Source: Paenibacillus hemerocallicola
GTDB lineage: Bacteria; Bacillota; Bacilli; Paenibacillales; NBRC-103111
Assembly: GCF_006265175.1 (NCBI RefSeq)
Contig: NZ_VDCQ01000025.1
Coordinates: 1 to 64,000, forward strand
Direction: 5' to 3'
Length of the DNA: 64,000 nt
Made by a program: the position numbers and the translations under genes. Below the pieces are notes generated by a model that did not search any database, had not been told where the DNA came from, and worked only from the letters and a program-made list of their open reading frames with translations. Shown one piece after another: positions 58,280-64,000 of this stretch (its first letter is position 1; the number at the start of each line of letters is the position of its first letter).

Positions 58280-59294
58280 GGTTCCTCCTTCTCGCCACAT
58301 AGATGAGAAATGGCACGCCGATAAGCGCCGTTGCGACTCCGACGGGAACTTCCTTCGGCATCAGGACAAACCGCGACGCGAGATCGGCCGACACCAGAAG
58401 GATCGCGCCGGTCACGGCGCAATACGGGAGCAGCCATCGATGGTCATTCCCGACCAGGAACCTGCATAAGTGCGGCACGATCAGCCCGATGAAAGCGATC
58501 GGGCCCGCAGCGGAAACGGAGCTGCCTGCCAGCAGAACGACAGCGATCATGGACGCCAGGCGGATAAGCGGGAGACGCTGTCCCAGCGATTTTGCGCTGT
58601 CGTCTCCAAGCGCCATTACGTTGAGCGAACCGGAAATGAGCATCGCTAGAAGCCAGCCTGAGGAAATATACGGCAGTACGGTCAGCAAGTGGCTCAGCTG
58701 CCTGCCCGAGACGGAGCCGACCATCCAAAACAAGGCCGTGTCCAACGACTGCTTGTGAACGAGCATAATTCCCGAAGTGACGGATGAGGCGAACGCAGCC
58801 ACGGCCGCGCCGGCCAACGTCAGCTTGATCGGCTCGAATCCGCCGCTTCCCTGTATGCTTAACCCGTAGACGAGCAAAGATGTAAGCGCCGCTCCAGCGA
58901 ATGCGATCCAGATCATTCCGCCCATTGTCAATGACGAGCCAAAAAAAGCGATTCCAACCACGATGAACAAGACGGCTCCGGAGTTAATCCCGAATAGGGA
59001 CGGAGAAGCCAGCGGATTTTTCGTCAGCACCTGCATGATCGCTCCCGCAATGGCAAGGCTGGCCCCGACCGCAGCGGCGATTAACGCCCGGGGAACCCGT
59101 GTCGTCGTGAGAATGAGGTGCTCGTTGGATCCGTCAAACTGACTATAGGCAAGCCATAGCTCGCGGATGCCGAATTGCTGCAGACCGAATAAAATACTGG
59201 CGAGCAGCGCGATCAGCACGACTGCTAGTCCGATTGCAAAGCCTGCTAGCTTTCCTCTGCCGCTTCGGATCATTACCCCATTTACGCTCGCCAC
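58272..59294 (-). CDS. FecCD-family iron-siderophore permease (first)
   Basis: The start is a GTG at 59294 behind GAGGTGAAG; an ATG eight codons in is an alternative. The 340-residue protein has about nine hydrophobic segments with VPRALIAAAVGASLAIAGAI, MQVLTKNPLASPSLFGINSG and AGPIAFIGLIVPHLCRFLVG, all FecCD marks. It is coupled to the binding-protein gene upstream (gap four bases) and to the second permease. The pair imports ferric siderophore. Confidence 0.93.
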   Translation of the reverse strand: MASVNGVMIRSGRGKLAGFAIGLAVVLIALLASILFGLQQFGIRELWLAYSQFDGSNEHLILTTTRVPRALIAAAVGASLAIAGAIMQVLTKNPLASPSLFGINSGAVLFIVVGIAFFGSSLTMGGMIWIAFAGAALTSLLVYGLSIQGSGGFEPIKLTLAGAAVAAFASSVTSGIMLVHKQSLDTALFWMVGSVSGRQLSHLLTVLPYISSGWLLAMLISGSLNVMALGDDSAKSLGQRLPLIRLASMIAVVLLAGSSVSAAGPIAFIGLIVPHLCRFLVGNDHRWLLPYCAVTGAILLVSADLASRFVLMPKEVPVGVATALIGVPFLIYVARRRNHG

Positions 59295-59298
59295 TGGA

Positions 59299-60309
59299 TT
59301 ACTTCACCTCGAAATAAGCGGCGAGCTCGTCCAGCAACAGATTGGCCGCTTTATATCCGCCCGCCGAATTCCAAATAGCTTCGTCCACTTGAATGACCTT
59401 CTTGTTCTTGTATACGCTCAAGTTTTTGAACAACGGATCATTCATCCATTCCTGCACGACCTTCGCCGCATCGGTCTTGCCTGCCGCTTCCGTCACGAAG
59501 TAGAAAAGTACGTCGCCGTCCATGCTCGGAATTTTCTCCTTGCTCATGACCTCGATGAAAGACTCCTTGTCCTGGGAAGCCGGACGGGCAATACCGAGTT
59601 GATTCAGGAGCACCCCGGAAAACGACTGCTTCTGGTAGATCCGGACCTGCGTTGCGGAGAAACGGGCGACCGATACTTTGGTAGCGGTTTTGGCGCCCAG
59701 CTTCGCTTTCACCTCGGAGACGCGTTTGTCGAAGGCGGCCATCGTCTTGTCGCCCTCTTCTTTTTTATTGATCGCTTCCATATACAGCTTGAAATTGATT
59801 TGCCAATCGCCGCCCAAATCCTCGGCGAATACGGTAGGCGCGATCTGCTTCAATTGCTCGTATACTTTCTCCTGCCTCGCTTTATTCCCGATAATGAGAT
59901 CCGGCTTGAGGCCGGCGATCAGCTCGATATTCGGCTGCAGCTCGTCGCCCACGACGGATACGTCCTTCATCTCGTCCTTGATGTGGTCATACCACGGGCT
60001 GCCGATCCAGGATTGGACCGCGCCTACCGGCTTGACCCCGACTGCAAGAAGCGCCTCCGTCCCTTCATTCGTAAGGATTACCACTCGTTTGGGTGTGCCT
60101 ATAAGAGTGGTCTCGCCCATGGCGTGCTTGATTACCCGCGCCGATTCCGTGGCCGTTGAAGCTTTGGCCGCCGGAGACGTCGCTTCCGCATTGGCCGAGC
60201 CCCCGTTTACTCCATTGGATGTTGTCGTGCCGGTCGTACACGCACTGAGCAATAAAGCGAAGCAAAACAATAAGGTTGCCGCCATTGATGTTCCGGTTCT
60301 TCTGCGCAT
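59299..60309 (-). CDS. Iron-siderophore substrate-binding lipoprotein (nested start)
   Basis: An internal ATG at 60309, in frame with the AraC part, is preceded by AAAGGGAG at eight bases and a Fur box 26 bases upstream. It starts a 336-residue lipoprotein: signal peptide, lipobox LSAC, Ser/Thr/Ala-rich linker, then the class III binding-protein fold (PKRVVILTNEGTEALLAVGV, ELIAGLKPDLIIGNKARQE, QVDEAIWNSAGGYKAAN). It should be made independently and feed the two FecCD permeases just downstream. This is the product I expect to be functional for iron uptake. Confidence 0.9.
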   Translation of the reverse strand: MRRRTGTSMAATLLFCFALLLSACTTGTTTSNGVNGGSANAEATSPAAKASTATESARVIKHAMGETTLIGTPKRVVILTNEGTEALLAVGVKPVGAVQSWIGSPWYDHIKDEMKDVSVVGDELQPNIELIAGLKPDLIIGNKARQEKVYEQLKQIAPTVFAEDLGGDWQINFKLYMEAINKKEEGDKTMAAFDKRVSEVKAKLGAKTATKVSVARFSATQVRIYQKQSFSGVLLNQLGIARPASQDKESFIEVMSKEKIPSMDGDVLFYFVTEAAGKTDAAKVVQEWMNDPLFKNLSVYKNKKVIQVDEAIWNSAGGYKAANLLLDELAAYFEVK

Positions 60310-61266
60310 TGGTAAGTCTCCCTTTTTGTTATATTGATAACGATTATCAAAGTCATTACCAATATATCGCCGAAGCTTTCCGGCAGCAATGGGAGATGTC
60401 GACACATAGGATGGATTTTTTCGACTCCATCCCGGTTTCCTGGCCTTTTCCTTGAAACTTGTCGGAGAAACGCCTTCATATTTTTTGAAGACTCGGCTGA
60501 AATAATAACTGTCCGAATAACCGACGCTCTCCGCGATCTCCTTCAGCGTACAATCCGTTTGGAGCAGCAATTCCTTTGCCCGGGTAAGTCGAACGTGCGT
60601 CAAATAATCGATGGGACTCGTATTGTGCCTGCTTTTGAACATTCTCAGAAACTGTCTCGTATTGCAATCGAGCATATCCGCCAATGATTCGAGCGTAATC
60701 GGCTGGCCATACTGCTGGTGCATGTAGCGTACCGCTTGTCCGACCGGATCGGGCTTGGACGATTCGATCCTTTGATTGTCGAGCTGCCACATAAGCTCGT
60801 ATATGAATTGATGAAACAACGTTTTCACCTGCAATTTCTCCAGCAGCCCTGCCAAACCCCATTGCTTATTCATCCGTTCGACGATATCCAGTAATGCAAT
60901 GGGATAATGCGGAGCGAAACCGAATTGCATCTGAAAAGGATTGTTCGTGTCCATAATTCTCACGATCTCTTGTTTGCCGGGCAAAGATGCCGTAGCTTTA
61001 TACAGGATCATATAGTACTCGAAGCATTCTTTGGCTCTAATGTCCAGGCAAAGTCCTTTCCCGCCATGAAACACATGGAATCGTTGCGCCGTATGGGGCA
61101 CGCCGTCCAGCCACACCTGGGCGCCGCCGCGGGTTGCATACAGAAATACGCTGGCGGGCAATCGGTATGCGCGCAGCTCCTCCCCATTCTCCATTCTCGT
61201 ATAGCGAATATCCATCAACCTGACGGAAGCATGGTTCCATAACAATAGGTGGTCATGCAGGTTCAT
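59299..61266 (-). CDS. AraC regulator fused in frame to siderophore-binding lipoprotein
   Basis: One uninterrupted frame of 655 codons. Residues 1-150 form a cupin-like sensor. About 180-275 carry the AraC helix-turn-helix pair (TLESLADMLDCNTRQFLRMF; TLKEIAESVGYSDSYYFSRVF, then GVSPTSFKEK). About 276-319 are a linker that is really intergenic-looking DNA, holding a Fur box and a ribosome binding site. From residue 320 a complete lipoprotein follows (MRRRTGTSMAATLLFCFALL, lipobox LSAC). In typical loci these are two genes; here the AraC stop is missing. Either a readthrough fusion is made in addition to the separately started binding protein, or the AraC stop was recently lost. A Fur box also precedes the AraC start. 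Confidence 0.8.
   Translation of the reverse strand: MNLHDHLLLWNHASVRLMDIRYTRMENGEELRAYRLPASVFLYATRGGAQVWLDGVPHTAQRFHVFHGGKGLCLDIRAKECFEYYMILYKATASLPGKQEIVRIMDTNNPFQMQFGFAPHYPIALLDIVERMNKQWGLAGLLEKLQVKTLFHQFIYELMWQLDNQRIESSKPDPVGQAVRYMHQQYGQPITLESLADMLDCNTRQFLRMFKSRHNTSPIDYLTHVRLTRAKELLLQTDCTLKEIAESVGYSDSYYFSRVFKKYEGVSPTSFKEKARKPGWSRKNPSYVSTSPIAAGKLRRYIGNDFDNRYQYNKKGDLPMRRRTGTSMAATLLFCFALLLSACTTGTTTSNGVNGGSANAEATSPAAKASTATESARVIKHAMGETTLIGTPKRVVILTNEGTEALLAVGVKPVGAVQSWIGSPWYDHIKDEMKDVSVVGDELQPNIELIAGLKPDLIIGNKARQEKVYEQLKQIAPTVFAEDLGGDWQINFKLYMEAINKKEEGDKTMAAFDKRVSEVKAKLGAKTATKVSVARFSATQVRIYQKQSFSGVLLNQLGIARPASQDKESFIEVMSKEKIPSMDGDVLFYFVTEAAGKTDAAKVVQEWMNDPLFKNLSVYKNKKVIQVDEAIWNSAGGYKAANLLLDELAAYFEVK
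60335..60349. promoter_or_regulatory. Fur box inside the fused reading frame
   Basis: TGATAAC G ATTATCA fits the 7-1-7 Fur consensus with one mismatch. It lies between the AraC and lipoprotein parts of the fused frame and implies a Fur-controlled promoter for the lipoprotein/permease genes. Confidence 0.85.
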
Positions 61267-61327
61267 GCGATCTGTCCAGCCCCTTCTACCTCAAAAGATT
61301 GATTGACTACATACCCTTCATTATAAA

Positions 61328-61342
61328 TGATAATCATTCTCA
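61328..61342. promoter_or_regulatory. Fur box upstream of AraC part
   Basis: TGATAAT C ATTCTCA matches the Fur consensus with one change per arm, about 60 bases upstream of the AraC start codon. Confidence 0.75.
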
Positions 61343-61393
61343 TTTACAATCATTGATTTTCCATATCTCTCTACTCGTTTGGTTCCGTTACGA

Positions 61394-61439
61394 AAAAAAG
61401 GTGCGTTTCAGTCCGTTAAGGACTAAAACATACCTTTTT
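61394..61439. terminator. Terminator hairpin
   Basis: AAAAAGGTGCGTTT and AAACATACCTTTTT pair imperfectly around a perfect AGTCC/GGACT inner stem. It lies after the YdeI-like gene (minus). Confidence 0.75.
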
Positions 61440-61478
61440 AACTCTTCTTGACCTTCTTCAGCTTCAATGCTTGAGGCA

Positions 61479-61928
61479 CTACTGGGATTTGCCCGCTCTC
61501 AGCGAGCTTACCGCTTTATCGATACGCCGCTGACGCGTCTCCGCTGTCTTCGCATCTTCGATCGACAGGACGAAACGCCCTTTGTTGCTATAAGATAATT
61601 TCTCGAAAAACGATTTCGCTTCCGGGTCTCCGTCCAGCGCTTCCGCGAAGTCGGCCGGAATGACGATTTCGCGGGGCTCGTTATCCAGCTCGAGCTCGAC
61701 CTCGATTTCGTCTCCTGCGGCTACGCCGGCACCCGAACGGTTCGCCGCGCTGAGCGGTATCATGAATCGACCGCCCATGACCGCTACAGTGCTGCGATAA
61801 GTATAGCTGCCGATCGACACCTTGACCGGAGGCTTCTTGCTTGTCCCCAAACTCGCGACGACTTCCTCCGGAACTTGGATGCCGGTGGCCGTCTTCCCGC
61901 CCAACTCGACAATGGTACGAAATTTCAT
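61479..61928 (-). CDS. DUF1905/YdeI-OmpD-associated family protein
   Basis: The 149-residue protein starts behind TAGGAGGCC. Residues 1-90 form a DUF1905 beta-barrel (GGKTATGIQVPEEVVASLGT, PVKVSIGSYTYRSTVAVMGG). The rest is a helical YdeI-like C-terminus (ADFAEALDGDPEAKSFFEKL, DAKTAETRQRRIDKAVSSL). Members have been linked to resistance to small toxic compounds, but the biochemical function is unknown. It stands alone. Confidence 0.85.
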   Translation of the reverse strand: MKFRTIVELGGKTATGIQVPEEVVASLGTSKKPPVKVSIGSYTYRSTVAVMGGRFMIPLSAANRSGAGVAAGDEIEVELELDNEPREIVIPADFAEALDGDPEAKSFFEKLSYSNKGRFVLSIEDAKTAETRQRRIDKAVSSLRAGKSQ

Positions 61929-61995
61929 GGAATGGCCTCCTATTCCAATTGTTCATTATAAAGGTTATTCCCGAAATGATTATCGGCACCCGATA

Positions 61996-63369
61996 CTACC
62001 ACCCGTATTGCTCCGGTCCCCATTCCCTGCGGACCAGCTCCTGCTTTTGATAGATCGAAGTCCGATTCGGCAAATCCTCTTCCAGGATGACTCCGGACCC
62101 CACGATGCTGTTTACCCCCACCTTGCAGCCGGGCATCAAGACCGCATTCACGCCGGTCCTCGCATAATCGCCCATGAAAGTGGCGTTCGCATGCTCCTTC
62201 GGATATTCCCGTCGTCCCTTCACCCTGTGCATCGCATAGCGGTCGTCAAACCGAAGGGTTCCGCATACCGTAGCCGCTCCAAGATCGGTATGGCTTCCGA
62301 TAATGCCGTAAAACTCCATATAATGCGTCAAGTGAACCACATCCATCGTCAGACCGTTGATCTCGGCACAATGGGAAATAATGCACTTATGACCGATTAC
62401 AGATCCCGCCGACACTTGACAATAATTTCCTATGTAAGTATGGTCGCCGATGATATTGTTTCCGCCCAGGATCGCTCCGTTTTCTATGATCGTATGGTCG
62501 CCAACGATCACATTTCCTTTGATCACCACGTTGCGTCCGATTGCACTGCACTTTCCCATTTTCACGAAACCATCTATAGCTGCGCTGGGATGGATCGACG
62601 AGCCTTCCCCGAGTACGTGCCCGGTCAAGCAGCCGCATTGGAGCTTCGCTACTCGCTGGTTCGCCGACAGGATATGCCAGGGCTTATCCAGATCCGCGAA
62701 TAAGCCTTTCACTTCCACAGCCGGTACCTCTTTCCCGTCTTGGATATAATCTGCAACCGACATTTCCAGAAAGGCTTCCATGGGCGGCATCATACCGACT
62801 TGGACATTAGTGAACAGCCCTGAATTGGTTTCCGCGTAAGGCCAGAACGTATCCGCAAATGCGAATGCGCAAAAACGGTGAGTGAACGGCCTGCGGGGAT
62901 GCCCCATGATCTGATCCAGCTTGCCTTCCGATAAGGTGCAGCAGATCCAGTCTTGGGGCTGTTCTTCTTTAAGCGGATCGACTAACGCCACCGCTTCCTG
63001 TCCCCCGGTCTCGAAACGGGCTATCATTTCCTCCACATCCGACCGGTCCAGCAGGGTATCCCCGTAAAGGACGAGAAAAGCGGAATCCTTCACATACGGT
63101 CTAGCCGTATGCAAGGATTTGGCCGTACCCAAGTTCGGTTGCGTCTGCAGGACCGTCACCCGTCGATCGTTCCGAAAGTAATGACGGATCTGCTCGGCCA
63201 TGCTGCCGCCGACAATGACGATGTGATCAAATCCCAATCCGCCGAGCAGCTCCACGTGATGCCATAAGATCGGACGATTGGCGACTGGTATCATCGCTTT
63301 TGGTCGAACTTCGGCGAAGGGCCAAATCTTCGTGCCGGAACCTGCCGCTAAAATAATAGCTGTCTTCAT
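61996..63369 (-). CDS. Sugar nucleotidyltransferase with left-handed beta-helix (GlmU-like)
   Basis: The 457-residue protein starts behind AAAAGGAG. The N-terminal nucleotidyltransferase has IILAAGSGTKIWPFAEVRPK AMIP (Lys replacing the Arg of GxGTRxxP), then LVLYGDTLL (metal Asp). From about residue 250 hexapeptide repeats build a left-handed beta-helix (VVIKGNVIVGDHTIIENGAI, GSVIGHKCIISHCAEINGL). The layout is that of GlmU-like or GDP-mannose pyrophosphorylase-like proteins. It makes an activated sugar, possibly for surface glycans. The gene has its own promoter region with an upstream palindrome. Confidence 0.85.
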   Translation of the reverse strand: MKTAIILAAGSGTKIWPFAEVRPKAMIPVANRPILWHHVELLGGLGFDHIVIVGGSMAEQIRHYFRNDRRVTVLQTQPNLGTAKSLHTARPYVKDSAFLVLYGDTLLDRSDVEEMIARFETGGQEAVALVDPLKEEQPQDWICCTLSEGKLDQIMGHPRRPFTHRFCAFAFADTFWPYAETNSGLFTNVQVGMMPPMEAFLEMSVADYIQDGKEVPAVEVKGLFADLDKPWHILSANQRVAKLQCGCLTGHVLGEGSSIHPSAAIDGFVKMGKCSAIGRNVVIKGNVIVGDHTIIENGAILGGNNIIGDHTYIGNYCQVSAGSVIGHKCIISHCAEINGLTMDVVHLTHYMEFYGIIGSHTDLGAATVCGTLRFDDRYAMHRVKGRREYPKEHANATFMGDYARTGVNAVLMPGCKVGVNSIVGSGVILEEDLPNRTSIYQKQELVRREWGPEQYGW

Positions 63370-63682
63370 GAACGACTCCTTTTCCTGGATGTTGGATAAT
63401 TTAGAAATATTTATTCAATAAAATGTTCAGTATACGTTCATACTTGTTAGGTACGTATACTATTGTAGGTTGGCTTTTTCGAACTGTCAACGAATAGAAA
63501 AATCAAAAAATCCCCTCCCCGATACCTTGGTCTCAGCGAAGGGATATAATATGATCACTTGATTCAATCCAGTTTGCAGGTTTTTCAACCTTTCGGTTAT
63601 AAGTCTATGAAAACGTCAATCAGCCCCCACTATATTAAAAGCTGAAGGCTGGTTTGGTCCTAGCGAAATATTGCACACAAAC
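63370..63682. other. Intergenic regulatory region
   Basis: It holds an AT-rich promoter, the palindrome at 63429-63461 and a weak terminator-like hairpin at about 63510-63556 (ATCCC/GGGAT arms; T-run on the minus strand) that would end the partial gene to its right. No gene was found. Confidence 0.5.
63429..63461. promoter_or_regulatory. Interrupted palindrome (operator candidate)
   Basis: AGTATACGT and ACGTATACT form perfect nine-base inverted arms 15 bases apart, about 60 bases upstream of the nucleotidyltransferase start. The spacing and core suggest a binding site for a dimeric repressor such as a GntR-type protein. Confidence 0.5.
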
Positions 63683-64000
63683 CTATCGATTGGTCCGAAC
63701 GGCTTCCAAAAAGTAGCTAACCGCTTCGGCAACACCGTTGCCGTAGGTTCCGTTCGCGAGAAACGTCGTGTAGGGCAATCGATGCTGACACAGCCATTCC
63801 AGCACGGCCGACTCTCCTCTTCCTGCCGCCTGCGTATCGGGGAACAGCAGCTCCACATACCCCTCGCTTTTCTTCAACCTCTCCTTGGACACGCCGCGAT
63901 CCCGGAGTGAGGAGCGCCAGCATGTCTGCAAGCAGCTTATTCGCGCCTCTGCATGAGGCCGGCGTTCGTCGCCCCTTGGCCCAAAATCGACCGGATCATT
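63683..64000 (-). CDS. Partial gene of unknown function (C-terminal part)
   Basis: The minus frame is open from the window edge to a stop at 63683 and gives at least 105 residues. It reads ISCLQTCWRSSLRDRGVSKE, then KKSEGYVELLFPDTQAAGRG, SAVLEWLCQHRLPYTTFLAN and GTYGNGVAEAVSYFLEAVR. I recognise no family. It looks like a real protein: balanced composition, amphipathic helices, stop followed by a terminator-like hairpin. The N-terminal part lies outside the window, so its function cannot be judged. Confidence 0.5.
   Translation of the reverse strand, partial: NDPVDFGPRGDERRPHAEARISCLQTCWRSSLRDRGVSKERLKKSEGYVELLFPDTQAAGRGESAVLEWLCQHRLPYTTFLANGTYGNGVAEAVSYFLEAVRTNR

Noticed and set aside
1-64000. 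Search by eye for CRISPR arrays, tRNAs, rRNAs and prophage genes
   Set aside because: No regularly spaced repeats, cloverleaf-like sequences with CCA-type ends, or phage structural genes were seen; a tool search would be needed to exclude small RNAs.

Overview
This window comes from a spore-forming Gram-positive bacterium of the Paenibacillaceae (Paenibacillus/Cohnella type). The evidence is a GerA-family germination receptor cluster, lipoprotein signal peptides with a Gram-positive style, strong GGAGG ribosome binding sites, frequent TTG/GTG starts, Bacillus-type 7-1-7 Fur boxes, a cre-like box, and the many AraC and GntR/LacI regulators typical of that family. Base composition is moderately GC-rich, with a few AT-richer inserts. 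I saw no rRNA, tRNA, CRISPR array or prophage.

Layout. 1-3750 is a decay zone: the end of an AraC gene, an IS4-type transposase remnant, a foreign-looking beta-helix lipoprotein, and broken regulator and sugar-binding-protein genes. 3923-8917 is a carbohydrate or glycolipid locus (GH39-like hydrolase, neutral-ceramidase-like protein, acetyltransferase, divergent AraC). 9125-15089 is one tightly overlapping operon with two ABC ATPases, three membrane proteins and an ECF sigma factor. 15460-19726 holds a phosphodiester glycosidase and an ArsR-controlled MFS exporter. 19886-22606 is a Fur-controlled siderophore-binding lipoprotein with a Btr-like AraC/binding-protein regulator. 22803-24849 carries a two-component system and a small cytochrome c. 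24935-30889 has an MFS exporter with a possible leader peptide, a MarR-controlled quinone-reductase-like gene, a chromate transporter and a GntR/LacI regulator. 31042-34984 is a GH2 glycosidase with a divergent ArsR-like regulator.

35334-36927 holds small genes (lipoprotein, MEKHLA protein, acetyltransferase). 37077-43119 is a germination receptor operon in the order A-B-C-B-C. 43852-49515 is a glycan-modification cluster with two paralogous GT2 enzymes, a DUF6492-like transferase, a fucosyltransferase-like protein, a methyltransferase and GalE. 49630-51792 is an IS30 scar beside an AT-rich MFS/TetR pair. 51943-57148 carries another MFS protein, an aromatic-acid-exporter-like protein, a MIP18-family protein, a HEAT-repeat protein and an ASCH/winged-helix protein. 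57272-61266 is a second Fur-controlled iron-siderophore uptake locus (two FecCD permeases, binding protein, AraC regulator). There the AraC and the lipoprotein genes form a single uninterrupted reading frame. 61479-64000 ends with a YdeI-like protein, a sugar nucleotidyltransferase and a partial gene.

The genes mostly form small regulator-plus-effector modules: sugar hydrolases with AraC/ArsR regulators, exporters with ArsR/TetR/MarR regulators and visible palindromic operators, and iron uptake with Fur boxes and siderophore-sensing AraC proteins. Neither iron locus encodes its own ATPase, so both presumably share one encoded elsewhere. Coordinates of starts were adjusted to ribosome binding sites where these were clear. 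All family assignments rest on motif reading without database searches.
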